DNA of 52,551 bases from Nonomuraea ceibae (GTDB lineage: Bacteria > Actinomycetota > Actinomycetes > Streptosporangiales > Streptosporangiaceae), in NCBI RefSeq assembly GCF_019396325.1, contig NZ_JAHKRO010000070.1, positions 1 to 52,551 of the forward strand. The letters are read 5' to 3'. Below the pieces are notes generated by a model. The model saw only the letters and a program-made list of their open reading frames with translations. It did no database searches and was not told the origin of the DNA. The translations under genes and the position numbers were made by a program. This document shows positions 15,857-24,214 of this stretch, piece after piece (within the stretch, counting starts at the first letter, position 1; the number at the start of each line of letters is the position of its first letter).

Positions 15857-18316
15857 GTGTTCCGCGACCGCAAGTCCGGCGTCCGGTGGGTCCTTCCCGA
15901 GGGGCAGTACAACCCCGTGGTCGCTGACGGTGTCCGATGGCTCGAATACGAGCGCGCCGCCGACCCAGGCCCGCCCGACTCCACCCAGCCAGAGCCCAAC
16001 TCCCCATCCCCCAATCCCACCCAACCACCCCCAACCCACGCCAACGCCCACCCCGACCGCACCCGAGGCAGCGCCGTCCCGAGCGACGACGCTCAGCGGG
16101 ACCGTGCCCGGGGCGGCGCCGCCCCGGGCGACGACGCTTCGGGTGAGCGAGGTGCCACCGCCTGGGGTGGCCGCACATGGGGCGGTGAAGCACGGCGTGA
16201 CCGCGCCCGAGGCGACGATGCCCAGGGTGGCGATCCCTGGGACGCGTGGCGCCCATACGGCGGCGAAGCCCGGGACAGCCGCACCCAAGGCGGCGACGTC
16301 CGGGGTGGCCACCTCGGAGACGGCCGCGCTGGAGGTGACCGTTCTGGAGGTGCCCGCGCTCGGGGTGACGTCGCTCCGGGTGACGCGGCCCGTACCGAGG
16401 CCCCTCGGCAGGAGGTCGCGTGGGCCGACACCATCTGGTCCGACGCCACCTCCACGGGAGCCGGGGGCGGCACCCGGCCGGACCCGGCCCAGCCGCGCCC
16501 GAGCGCGCCCTTCGACCTGCGGAAAGGCTCACCCTCACCGGAGGGCGGGGAACGCGCGCCCGGTGGCAAGCCACCCGCGCCCAACGGCACGGGCCCCGCG
16601 CCCGGCGGCACCCCGTACGACGGCCGGTGGCTGACCGGGGAGTCGCGCACCCCAGGGTCGTCGGCCCCGGCCTCCCACCCGAACGGCTCCTTCCCGCAGA
16701 GCCGGCCGCCGAGCGCCGGCCAGAGCCCGCCGTCCGAAACCCAGAACGCCCCGCCGTCCGGGGCCCACCACGCCCAGCACACCTGGCCCGGCCCGTCGCT
16801 CGGCACCGTCATGCCGGGCTCACCGCACGGGCGCTCGAACGGCACACCGAACGGCGCGGCGGCGAACGGTACGGCTACAGGCGGAGGGATGCCCGGTGCG
16901 GCGAACGGCGCTGCGACGGGCGCGATGCCGGGCTGCTCGGCATGGCCAGGCACGCCCGCCCCACCGAACGGCACCACCACCCCGCCACACGGCACCACCC
17001 CGCCACACGGGATCACTGCCCCACCGAACGGCACTGTCCCGTCCTCGAACGGCACCGGCGCCTCGTCGAACGGCGCCGCCTCTCCGCAGGCCGGGAGGGC
17101 CGCGCCGAACGGCCCCGCGCCGTCGTCGAAGCGACCCCGCTCCCCACAGGAGCTGGGCCAACTGCCTGCCTGGCCGGGCCACCTGCCGTCCGAACCGGCC
17201 ACGCACCCCAACGAGCCGCCCACGAGGCCGGCCGCTCGACGCGAGGAGCCGCCGGAGTCCCGCCCGACGACCTGGCCCGGAGAAGCGTCCGCTGCCAGGT
17301 GGCCGGACAGGTCCTCCTCGCCCACGTGGCCAGGCGAGCCACCCGCCGTCCGCCCGGGCGACCCGCCCGCGCGACCGGGCGAGCGGCCCGAGGGGGCGGC
17401 GCACCGAGCTGGGGAAGCGGCGGCTCCTCCTGCCACGTGGCTGGGCGATACGTCCGCGCGATCTGCCGTACGGCCAGGACCGGGGTTTGACGCCCCGGCC
17501 CGTCGGCCCGGGGAGGCGGCGGCGGGTACCGGTGCGCGGCCGGGTGAGGCGCAGGCGCGCGCCGCTGTATGGCCGGGCGAGGCGGCGCAGTCCGTTACGC
17601 AGGCGGGTGCTCGTCACTCTGGGCCGGGGCGAAGCGCCGGTGAGGGCAGGGGGGCTGCGGTTCTCGCGGGGGAGGGGCGGCGGGGGACGGCGGAGTACGA
17701 CTGGTTCGACTGGCCGCATCGGCCGCCGAAGCTCGTGGACAGCAGGCCGTACGGGGTGCCGGGTGGGCTGGTGCCGCCGGATCCGCAGGTGGAGCGGGAT
17801 CTGGCGGCGGCGGTGACGATGGGGACGCGGTTCCCGGATCCGCGCGGCACGTGGGTGCGGCTGATCAACGGCGGCGGCCCGGCGGATGATCCGTTCCGCG
17901 TGTCGAATGCCGCCGACTGCGCGCTGGCCGTGCTGTCCACGTGGCATGGGGAACCGGCGGCGTCGGCGCCGAGGATGCCCGAGTACGACCGGGTGGGGCG
18001 GCCGTTGCTGACCGGTGAGGCGGGGAGCACGGCGCGGATGGAGCGCTGGGTCGGCCAGCGGTTCCAGCATGCGGGGCAGGGGCGGCACGCGTACCCGATG
18101 GTGGCGCGGCGGCTGCTGGAGGCGGGGCACGGCGCGTCGGCGGTGATCGTGGTGCGCTGGCCGGGCGGCGGGACGCACGCGTGGAACGCGGTGAACTCCC
18201 ACGGTGAGGTGATCTGGATCGACGCGCAGCGGGGGCACATGGCGGTGGAGCCGCCGTACCTGACGGTGACGGGGGTGTTCTGCGTGATTCTCGACAGGCA
18301 GGGGCAGCCGCGGTGA
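15857..18316 (+). CDS. Polymorphic-toxin-like protein with papain-fold deamidase domain
   Basis: An 819-residue protein. Residues 1-35 are a compact segment (FRDRKSGVRWVLPEGQYNPV). About 560 residues of disordered Pro/Gly/Ala/Asn-rich sequence follow, first with GDDA/RARG-like units, then NGT/PPHG units, then WPGE/RPGE units. The last 190 residues form a folded domain of the papain-fold toxin 1 (glutamine deamidase) type. Its likely triad is C688 (NAADCALAV), H774 (GGGTHAWNAV) and D789 (VIWIDAQRG). Family members deamidate glutamines of target proteins; the target here is unknown. Start GTG 15857 has AGGAGG six bases upstream. No signal peptide, WXG or RHS region is seen. A small gene overlaps its stop (GTGA) and is the likely immunity gene. 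Confidence 0.8.
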   Translation: MFRDRKSGVRWVLPEGQYNPVVADGVRWLEYERAADPGPPDSTQPEPNSPSPNPTQPPPTHANAHPDRTRGSAVPSDDAQRDRARGGAAPGDDASGERGATAWGGRTWGGEARRDRARGDDAQGGDPWDAWRPYGGEARDSRTQGGDVRGGHLGDGRAGGDRSGGARARGDVAPGDAARTEAPRQEVAWADTIWSDATSTGAGGGTRPDPAQPRPSAPFDLRKGSPSPEGGERAPGGKPPAPNGTGPAPGGTPYDGRWLTGESRTPGSSAPASHPNGSFPQSRPPSAGQSPPSETQNAPPSGAHHAQHTWPGPSLGTVMPGSPHGRSNGTPNGAAANGTATGGGMPGAANGAATGAMPGCSAWPGTPAPPNGTTTPPHGTTPPHGITAPPNGTVPSSNGTGASSNGAASPQAGRAAPNGPAPSSKRPRSPQELGQLPAWPGHLPSEPATHPNEPPTRPAARREEPPESRPTTWPGEASAARWPDRSSSPTWPGEPPAVRPGDPPARPGERPEGAAHRAGEAAAPPATWLGDTSARSAVRPGPGFDAPARRPGEAAAGTGARPGEAQARAAVWPGEAAQSVTQAGARHSGPGRSAGEGRGAAVLAGEGRRGTAEYDWFDWPHRPPKLVDSRPYGVPGGLVPPDPQVERDLAAAVTMGTRFPDPRGTWVRLINGGGPADDPFRVSNAADCALAVLSTWHGEPAASAPRMPEYDRVGRPLLTGEAGSTARMERWVGQRFQHAGQGRHAYPMVARRLLEAGHGASAVIVVRWPGGGTHAWNAVNSHGEVIWIDAQRGHMAVEPPYLTVTGVFCVILDRQGQPR

Positions 18317-18582
18317 ACATGGACCAGGCCAGGGCGCTGGCGGAGGAGTACTTCAACGGGGTGCGCCCGGCGGGGGAGGCGCTGTCGGTGGGCATTCACG
18401 CGTTCGCCGAGGGGTACGTGGCGTGGGTGCGGGATCTGGAGCCTGACGATCCTGCGCGGCTGCCCGACGCGGTGGGCGGGGGCTGTGTGGTGATCGGCCG
18501 GGCCACGGGCGAGGTGGTGGCCCGGCCGCTGCTCGATCCTGAATCGGTGGCGGAGCTGTGGCCGGGGCATCGGCCCCGGTGA
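18313..18582 (+). CDS. Small protein, probable immunity protein (Imm35/YrhB-like)
   Basis: An 89-residue protein beginning MDQARALAEEYFNG and continuing through AFAEGYVAWVRDL to CVVIGRATGEVVARPLLDPESV. The helix-strand-strand pattern, and the fixed R-x-T-G-E-V after a hydrophobic strand, resemble YrhB/Imm35-type immunity proteins found beside papain-fold toxins. It overlaps the toxin gene by four bases (GTGA), so the two would be made together. GTG 18313 and ATG 18319 are both usable starts. The family assignment is by eye; its role as antidote rests on position. Confidence 0.65.
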   Translation: MNMDQARALAEEYFNGVRPAGEALSVGIHAFAEGYVAWVRDLEPDDPARLPDAVGGGCVVIGRATGEVVARPLLDPESVAELWPGHRPR

Positions 18583-18677
18583 CGGCCCAGGGCCTCGGCT
18601 GACGGCCCAGGACCCAGGGCGGCGCGGGACGGGTGAGGCCGGGCGCCGCCCCCATGGACGCCCGACCTACAAGTGCC

Positions 18678-18725
18678 CTATCCGGATTTAGCGGCTTTTA
18701 TCCATCTCTATCCGCATTTATCCAA
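18678..18725. repeat. AT-rich 10-bp-phased TATCC array
   Basis: In a 70+% GC region this stretch is strikingly AT-rich. TATCC starts at 18679, 18699, 18709 and 18719, and a degenerate TAGCG unit sits at 18689, giving five units on a strict 10-bp period. Thirteen-base copies CTATCCGGATTTA and CTATCCGCATTTA differ at one base. It lies between the immunity gene and the convergent MacB-like permease gene. Upstream, TGACGGCCCAGG occurs twice (18580 and 18600). Confidence 0.7.
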
Positions 18726-18735
18726 TTCCCCGGCG

Positions 18736-21225
18736 TCAGGTGGCGAGCGACCCGACGATCGACGCCCGGGCGGCGCGCCGAGCCGGCACGACCGCCGCCA
18801 GCACCCCGGCCAGCCCCGACACGACCACGAACAGCGCGATCTGCCACGGCGACGCCGAGAAGACGGCCCCCGACAGCATCGCCCGCACCGCGGCCCAGCC
18901 GAACGACATGCCCAGCACCACGCCCACCAGCGCCCCGATCAGCCCGAGCACCAGCGCCTCCACGGAGAGCATCCGCCGCAACTGCGGCCTGGTGAGCCCG
19001 AGCGCCCGCAGCAGCGCCGATTCCCTGGTCCGCTCGTGGACCGACAGGGAGAGCGTGTTGGCGATGCCGAGCAGCGAGATGAGGATCGCCAGCCCGAGCA
19101 GCCCCGTAATGATCATGAGCACCATGTCGAGCGTCTGGTCGAACTCGCCGCGGATCTCGGTCGAGCTCATGACCTGGACGGTCGGGTGGCCGGCCGCCGC
19201 GGCGTCGACCACGGCGCGGGCCCGTTCCGCGGGCACGCCGTCGGCGATGTTGAGCACGACGGTGCTGTCGGGCACCGCCCCGAACACCTCGTCGAACTGC
19301 GGTGCGGACATCGTGATCGTGGGCAGCGGCGAGTCGCTTCCCGGGAAGACGGCCACCACCCGCAGGTTGACCGTGCCGGACCGTTTGGCCTTGACGGGGA
19401 CGGTGTCGCCGACCTTGACGCCCAGGTCGGTGGCGGCGTAGTCGGCGATGGCGGCCGTGCCGGGCCCGAGCGCGCCGATCGAGCCGGACGTCACCTCAGG
19501 CTTGAGCGGCCCCTGGAAGGCGCCCACCTGGACCTTGACGTCGCCTGACGCGCTCATCGTGTCGCGGATCTGCACCACGCCCGACAGCTCGGGCGCGGCC
19601 CGCAGCTCGTCGGCGATGGAGCGCGGGATGCTGGACTCGCGCGACTGGGAGGTGAGCTGGTAGTCGACGGGGAACTGGTCGTCGAGCTTGACCGTCACGG
19701 TGGCCCGGGTCGACGCGGTGATCACAGAGATGAGCGTCATCAGCGTCACGCCGATGGTCAGCGCCACGGTCGTGGTGGCCGCCCGCTTGGGGTTGCGCCC
19801 GGAGTTGTCCACGGCCAGCTTGCCGGGCACCCCGAACAGCCGGGCCGGGAGCCAGCCGACCAGCGCGCTCAGCGGCCTGACCAGCAGCGGCCCGATGATG
19901 AGCACGCCCAGGAAGGTCAGCACGCCGCCGCCCATGACGACGAGCAGCGAGATCTGCTCGCCGGGCGTCATCACCAGCGCGCCGACCGCGGCCAGCCCGA
20001 CGCCGCCCAGCAGGAACAGCGCGGCGAACGCCACGCGCAGCATCCCGGCACGGAACGTCTGCTCCTCGGTCTGCGTGCGCAGCGCCGCGATCGGCGCGAC
20101 CCGGGTGGCGGTACGGGCGGGCAGCACCGCGGCGCCGACCGTGACCACCAGGCCGACGGCCAGGCCGATGCCGATCGTGGCCGGGGTCAGCCGCATCGCC
20201 GCCTCGGTGGGCAGCGGCGCGTCCACCGCGCGCAGCACGGCCAGCGTGATCGCGCTCAGGCCGTAGCCGGCGGCCAGCCCGAGCACCGACGCGATCAGCC
20301 CGACCACGGCCGACTCGACGAGCACCGAGCCGAACACCTGGCCGCGCGTCGCCCCGATGCACCGCAGCAGCGCCATCTCCCGGGTCCGCTGCGCGACGAG
20401 GATGTTGAAGGTGTTGTAGATGACCAGCGTCGCCACCAGCATCGCCACGAACCCGAACATCAGCAGCCCGAGGGTGAGCATCTCGATCTGCAGCCCGGCG
20501 GACTTGGCCAGGTCGGAGGCCAGCTCGTCGCCGGTCTTGACGACGAGCCCGGCGCCGGCGGCTGAGGCGACGGCCCGCTTCAGCGCGACGGGGTCGGCCC
20601 CCGCGACGTCGATCTCGGCGAACTCCCGCTCGCCGGTCATCCGCTGCGCCGTCGCCGTGGTGAACCCGAGCGCCCCGGTGAAGGCCAGCTCCTGGTCCAC
20701 GCCCGGGTCGAACAGCCCGACGAGCCTGAACGTGTGCTCGCGCTGCTTGGCGTCGAGCACCGTGATCGTGTCGCCGACCTGGAAGCCCTCGGCCTTGGCG
20801 GTGTTCTCGTCGAGCACGGCCGCCTGGTCGTCGCTGCCGGGCCCGGTGCCGCTCACGATGGAGGTGCGGGCCAGCACGCCCGGCACGACGGAGATCGCCG
20901 TCGTGGGCAGGCTGCCGACGGCCTTGCCGTCCTTGCCGAGCAGCGGCGCGCTGCCGCGGACCAGCCCGTGCGCCTCCTGGACGCCGGGGACGGCGCGCAC
21001 CCGTTCCAGCGTCTCCGGCGCGATGCCCTTGTCGGGCTTGCCGGGCAGCACGGCCACCGCGACCTTGCCGGCGTCGGCCGTGACGCGCTCCTCGAACCCG
21101 GCCTGGACCGTGTCGTTCAGCACGAAGGTGCCGGTGATGAACGCGACCCCCAGCATGATCGCGAGCGAGGTGAGCAGCAGCCGCACCTTGTGCGCGCGCA
21201 GCCCCGCCCTGGCGGTCTTCAGCAC
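18736..21225 (-). CDS. MacB/FtsX-type ABC transporter permease
   Basis: An 829-residue permease with two FtsX-type halves. An N-terminal helix (LLLTSLAIMLGVAFITGTFVL) is followed by a large extracytoplasmic domain, three helices starting near LTLGLLMFGFVAMLVATLVIYNTF, a central pair of helices, a second extracytoplasmic domain and three final helices. The motif TREMALLRCIGATRGQ and its repeat TRESALLRALGLTRPQ are the cytoplasmic coupling loops. Such transporters usually remove peptides, antibiotics or lipids from the membrane by a mechanotransmission-like cycle. Start GTG 21225 is one base after the ATPase stop. Regulated presumably by the adjacent two-component system. Confidence 0.92.
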   Translation of the reverse strand: MLKTARAGLRAHKVRLLLTSLAIMLGVAFITGTFVLNDTVQAGFEERVTADAGKVAVAVLPGKPDKGIAPETLERVRAVPGVQEAHGLVRGSAPLLGKDGKAVGSLPTTAISVVPGVLARTSIVSGTGPGSDDQAAVLDENTAKAEGFQVGDTITVLDAKQREHTFRLVGLFDPGVDQELAFTGALGFTTATAQRMTGEREFAEIDVAGADPVALKRAVASAAGAGLVVKTGDELASDLAKSAGLQIEMLTLGLLMFGFVAMLVATLVIYNTFNILVAQRTREMALLRCIGATRGQVFGSVLVESAVVGLIASVLGLAAGYGLSAITLAVLRAVDAPLPTEAAMRLTPATIGIGLAVGLVVTVGAAVLPARTATRVAPIAALRTQTEEQTFRAGMLRVAFAALFLLGGVGLAAVGALVMTPGEQISLLVVMGGGVLTFLGVLIIGPLLVRPLSALVGWLPARLFGVPGKLAVDNSGRNPKRAATTTVALTIGVTLMTLISVITASTRATVTVKLDDQFPVDYQLTSQSRESSIPRSIADELRAAPELSGVVQIRDTMSASGDVKVQVGAFQGPLKPEVTSGSIGALGPGTAAIADYAATDLGVKVGDTVPVKAKRSGTVNLRVVAVFPGSDSPLPTITMSAPQFDEVFGAVPDSTVVLNIADGVPAERARAVVDAAAAGHPTVQVMSSTEIRGEFDQTLDMVLMIITGLLGLAILISLLGIANTLSLSVHERTRESALLRALGLTRPQLRRMLSVEALVLGLIGALVGVVLGMSFGWAAVRAMLSGAVFSASPWQIALFVVVSGLAGVLAAVVPARRAARASIVGSLAT

Positions 21226-21226
21226 C

Positions 21227-21979
21227 TCACGCCTCCAGCTTCATCAGCGTGTCGAGCACCGACTGCGGCGTCGGCGAGGTGATCTCGGTGACCAGCGAGC
21301 CGTCCCGCAGGAACACCACCCGGTCGGCGTACGAGGCGGCCATCGGGTCGTGCGTGACCATGACGATCGTCTGGCCCAGCTCGCGCACCGACGTGCGCAG
21401 GAACGACAGCACCTCGGCGCCGCTGCGCGAGTCGAGGTTGCCGGTCGGCTCGTCGGCGAAGATCACCTGCGGCTTGCTGATGAGCGCCCTGGCCACGGCC
21501 ACGCGCTGCTGCTGGCCGCCGGACAGCTCGTTGGGCCGGTGGCGCAGCCGGTCCTTCAGCCCGACGGTCTCGATGACCCGGTCGAACAGCACCTGGTCGG
21601 CCTGCCGGTCGGCGATCTCCAGCGGCAGCCGGATGTTCTCCTCGGCGGTCAGCGTCGGCAGCAGGTTGAACGCCTGGAAGATGAAGCCGATCCGCTCCCG
21701 GCGCAGCAGCGTGAGCTGCTTGTCGCCGAGCCCGGTCAGCTCCACGTCACCGATGTGCACGGTGCCCGCGGTCGCGCTGTCGAGACCGGCCAGGCAGTGC
21801 ATCAGCGTGGACTTGCCGGATCCGGACGGGCCCATGATCGCGGTGAAAGCGCCGGTGGCGAAGGCCACGTCCACCTCGCGCAGGGCGTGCACCCGGGCGT
21901 CGCCCTGGCCGTACACCTTGGACAGCCCCTTGGCCACCACTGCCGGCGGCGCCTGGCGCGGGGTCTCGGTGAGAGTCAC
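21227..21979 (-). CDS. MacB-type ABC transporter ATP-binding protein
   Basis: A 250-residue ATPase of the LolD/MacB family: Walker A GPSGSGKST, Q-loop FIFQAFNLLPTLTAEEN, signature LSGGQQQRVAVARAL, Walker B VIFADEPTGNLD and H-loop VTHDP. The frame is open far upstream through the neighbouring genes, but the protein homology begins near the TLTETPRQAPP segment. GTG 21979 is chosen because GAGGAG ends five bases before it; GTG 21985 overlaps that site. Partner permease follows after one base. A -10-like TAGCGT is visible on this strand about 40 bases upstream, so the operon can be transcribed separately from the kinase genes. Confidence 0.93.
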   Translation of the reverse strand: MTLTETPRQAPPAVVAKGLSKVYGQGDARVHALREVDVAFATGAFTAIMGPSGSGKSTLMHCLAGLDSATAGTVHIGDVELTGLGDKQLTLLRRERIGFIFQAFNLLPTLTAEENIRLPLEIADRQADQVLFDRVIETVGLKDRLRHRPNELSGGQQQRVAVARALISKPQVIFADEPTGNLDSRSGAEVLSFLRTSVRELGQTIVMVTHDPMAASYADRVVFLRDGSLVTEITSPTPQSVLDTLMKLEA

Positions 21980-22068
21980 GTTCACTCCTCGTCGTGCGAA
22001 AACAACGCGACTCACGCTAGGGGCGCGAAACCCGCCGGACCTGGGCCTTGAGGACGGACTTCGTGTAG

Positions 22069-22076
22069 GACCCTGG
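22069..22076. promoter_or_regulatory. GACCCTGG core shared with the kinase promoter
   Basis: The octamer GACCCTGG upstream of the MacB-like ATPase gene also occurs at 23989-23996 upstream of the histidine-kinase gene, in the same orientation, and both genes are on the minus strand. The wider context is TAGGACCCTGGATG here and TACGACCCTGGTCTT there. A shared response-regulator site is possible. Confidence 0.3.
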
Positions 22077-22086
22077 ATGACCCGGG

Positions 22087-22737
22087 TCAGCCGTTCGGCC
22101 GATGCGAGGGCACCACGAGCCCGGCCTCGTAGGCGTAGACGACCACCTGCGCCCGGTCGCGCAGCCCCAGCTTGGCCAGCACCCGGCCCAGGTGCGTCTT
22201 GACCGTCGCCTCCGCCACCTCCAGCTCGGCGGCGATCTCCAGGTTGGAGCGGCCGCGCGCCACCATGAGCAGCACCTCGCGCTCGCGCGGCGTCAGCTCC
22301 GTCGCCGCCGCGGGCTCCTCCGCCGGCAGGAACGTGGCGAACCGGTCGAGCATCCGCTTCAGCGTCGTCGGCGCCATCACGGCCTCGCCCGCGTGCACCG
22401 ATCGGATCGCCGTCACCAGCTCCGCCGTCGGCACGTCCTTCAGCAGGAACCCCGACGCGCCCGCCCTGATCGCCGCGAACGCGTACTCGTCGAGATCGAA
22501 CGTGGTCAGCACCAGCACCTTCGGGCCGGTGATGTGCTTGATCGCCTCGACGCCGTCCATGCGCGGCATCCGCACGTCCATCAGGACGACGTCCACCTCG
22601 ACCGTGCGCAGCACCTCGATCGCCTGCTGGCCGTCGCCCGCCTCGGCCACCACCTCGATGCCGGGCTGCGCGCCCAGCACCATGCGGAACCCGGCCCGCA
22701 GCAACTGCTGGTCGTCGACCAGCATGACCCGTATCAT
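22087..22737 (-). CDS. NarL/FixJ-family response regulator
   Basis: A 216-residue regulator. The receiver domain has D8/D9 in MLVDDQQLLRAGF, the phosphoacceptor D54 in VVLMDVRMPRMDG, and the lysine in SGFLLKDVP. The LuxR-type DNA-binding domain is ELTPREREVLLMVARGRSNLEIAAELEVAEATVKTHLGRVLAKL. It is paired with the histidine kinase upstream (13 bases) and precedes the MacB-like transporter operon, its probable target. Repeats upstream of the kinase gene may be its binding sites. Confidence 0.95.
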   Translation of the reverse strand: MIRVMLVDDQQLLRAGFRMVLGAQPGIEVVAEAGDGQQAIEVLRTVEVDVVLMDVRMPRMDGVEAIKHITGPKVLVLTTFDLDEYAFAAIRAGASGFLLKDVPTAELVTAIRSVHAGEAVMAPTTLKRMLDRFATFLPAEEPAAATELTPREREVLLMVARGRSNLEIAAELEVAEATVKTHLGRVLAKLGLRDRAQVVVYAYEAGLVVPSHRPNG

Positions 22738-22749
22738 CCGACGCTCCCC

Positions 22750-23931
22750 CTAAGCCGCTTTCGACTCGGCCGTAGGCAGCCGCGCCAGCACTTCGAACCC
22801 GCCACCCGCGCGCGGCCCGGCCGTGACCGCGCCGCCGTACATCGTGACCCGCTCCCGCATGCCCACCAGCCCGTGGCCGCCCGTCTCGGTGGCCGGGGCG
22901 GCCGCGCCGCGCCCGTCGTCGGTCACCCGCACGACCAGCTCGGGGCCGCTGTAGCGCAGCTCGACCTGCGCGCGGACGCCCGGCCCGCCGTGCTTGAGCG
23001 CGTTGGTCAGGGCCTCCTGGACGATCCGGTAGACGGCCAGCTGCTTGCCCTCGGTCAGCTCGGTGCGCCGGCCCGTGACCCGCAGCCGCGCGGGCACGCC
23101 CGCCGCCCGCACCAGCTCGTCGAGCTGCGCCAGGCCGGGCTGCGGCGTGTAGTCGGTGCCGCCGTCGTCCTGCCGCAGCACGCCGACGAGCCGGCGCATC
23201 TCGGCCAGCGCCTCCCGGCCGGTCCTGGAGATCGTCCTTACGGCCTGCCGCGCCTGCTCGGGGTCGCTGTCGATGGCGTAGCCGGCGCCGTCGGCCTGCA
23301 CGACCATGACGCTCACGTTGTGCGCCACCACGTCGTGCAGCTCCCTGGCGATCCTGGCCCGCTCGGCGGCGGCCGCCATCCGGGCCTGCTGGTCGCGCTC
23401 GCGCTCGGCGCGTTCGGCGCGCTCCTCCAGGCCCTCCAGGTAGCGGCGGCGCGTGCTCGCGTACAGGCCGGTCAGCCAGAGCGCCATCACGAAGATCGTG
23501 CTGGTGGTGAACATGCCCAGCGTCGGCGTGTCCCACTGCACCAGCGCCAGGAACACCCCCAGCTCGGCCACCATCAGCGCCGCCAGCGCCCACCGGAACG
23601 CGCACTGGTAGACCACCGACCACAACGCCACCAGCACCGCCATGTTGGCCGGCAGCACCTCGATCTGGGCCGCCCACTGCGCGAAGCTGACCAGCGACAC
23701 CACGGCGAACACCGCCAGCGGACGCCGCCGCCACAGCAACGGCAGCAGCAGCGCCAGCGTCAGCACCGCGTAGACGGGCGCGTTGAGCGGCGGCAGCGAC
23801 CCGTCGGGCGCGTAGGTCAGGTAGGGCACGACGGGCAGCAGGCACAGCAGCGCGAGAGGAGCCACCCGCAGGGCGTCCATCAGCTTCACATGGCGCCTCG
23901 ACCACGCCCGTACCCTGCCGAACACAACCAT
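22750..23931 (-). CDS. DesK/NarX-type sensor histidine kinase
   Basis: A 393-residue membrane kinase. About five or six hydrophobic segments occupy residues 20-165 with almost no extracytoplasmic loop, so it probably senses within the membrane. A coiled coil (ERAERAERERDQQARMAAA) leads to the HisKA_3 box RIARELHDVVAHNVSVM with H199, and the ATPase domain has the N-box VQEALTNALKHG and G-box GGHGLVGMRERVTMYGG. Such intramembrane kinases often govern a neighbouring ABC transporter responding to cell-envelope peptides. Start ATG 23931 (GTG 23934 directly upstream). Confidence 0.93.
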   Translation of the reverse strand: MVVFGRVRAWSRRHVKLMDALRVAPLALLCLLPVVPYLTYAPDGSLPPLNAPVYAVLTLALLLPLLWRRRPLAVFAVVSLVSFAQWAAQIEVLPANMAVLVALWSVVYQCAFRWALAALMVAELGVFLALVQWDTPTLGMFTTSTIFVMALWLTGLYASTRRRYLEGLEERAERAERERDQQARMAAAAERARIARELHDVVAHNVSVMVVQADGAGYAIDSDPEQARQAVRTISRTGREALAEMRRLVGVLRQDDGGTDYTPQPGLAQLDELVRAAGVPARLRVTGRRTELTEGKQLAVYRIVQEALTNALKHGGPGVRAQVELRYSGPELVVRVTDDGRGAAAPATETGGHGLVGMRERVTMYGGAVTAGPRAGGGFEVLARLPTAESKAA

Positions 23932-23984
23932 CACGATACGTAAACCCGGGAGTGGGGCGGCTCAGCCTTGAGAGTGAAGTACGC

Positions 23985-24029
23985 CTACGACCCTGGTCTT
24001 ACACGGCTCCGGTCTTACGCGGGTCTTAC
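23985..24029. promoter_or_regulatory. Three GGTCTTAC repeats upstream of the kinase gene
   Basis: GGTCTTAC occurs at 23995, 24011 and 24022. The first copy belongs to an 18-bp imperfect dyad CTACGACCCTGGTCTTAC (23985-24002). The repeats lie 55-100 bases before the histidine-kinase start on the other strand and just before a small plus-strand ORF. They are candidate response-regulator sites for autoregulation. Confidence 0.45.
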
Positions 24030-24091
24030 GGCCCGGCAGGCAAAGTAGTCGTCGGGAGCACCCTCTGGGGTGAGTAAAGGGAGAGATCGTG

Positions 24092-24175
24092 ATGGCGATC
24101 ATGATCGCGAAGCCGGGTCGCGCGGAGACGAGGAAGCTCCGCGCGACCCGATCCGCTTGCGGGCCGCTGGGCTAG
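24092..24175 (+). CDS. Possible 27-residue small ORF with internal hairpin
   Basis: ATG 24092 follows AAGGGAG at 24077-24083 and encodes MAIMIAKPGRAETRKL followed by RATRSACGPLG. The peptide is basic and has one cysteine near the end. Its stop overlaps TAGAGT, a -10-like element for the dehydrogenase gene. A strong hairpin lies inside the ORF. It could be a leader peptide or simply untranslated DNA; nothing recognisable is encoded. Confidence 0.3.
   Translation: MAIMIAKPGRAETRKLRATRSACGPLG
24114..24150. terminator. 14-bp-stem hairpin upstream of the dehydrogenase gene
   Basis: CGGGTCGCGCGGAG and CTCCGCGCGACCCG pair perfectly around the loop ACGAGGAAG. It has no T-tract. Its place in the leader region between the histidine-kinase promoter and the 2-hydroxyacid dehydrogenase gene fits a terminator or attenuator. 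Confidence 0.5.
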
Positions 24176-24214
24176 AGTCTCCCCCGGCCGAAAGATCCGA
24201 GACCGGGGACCCGC

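Noticed and set aside
21227..23905. A single 892-codon minus-strand frame suggesting a regulator-ATPase fusion
   Set aside because: The N-terminal two-thirds are out-of-frame translations of the kinase and regulator genes. The ATPase has its own GTG with GAGGAG before it.
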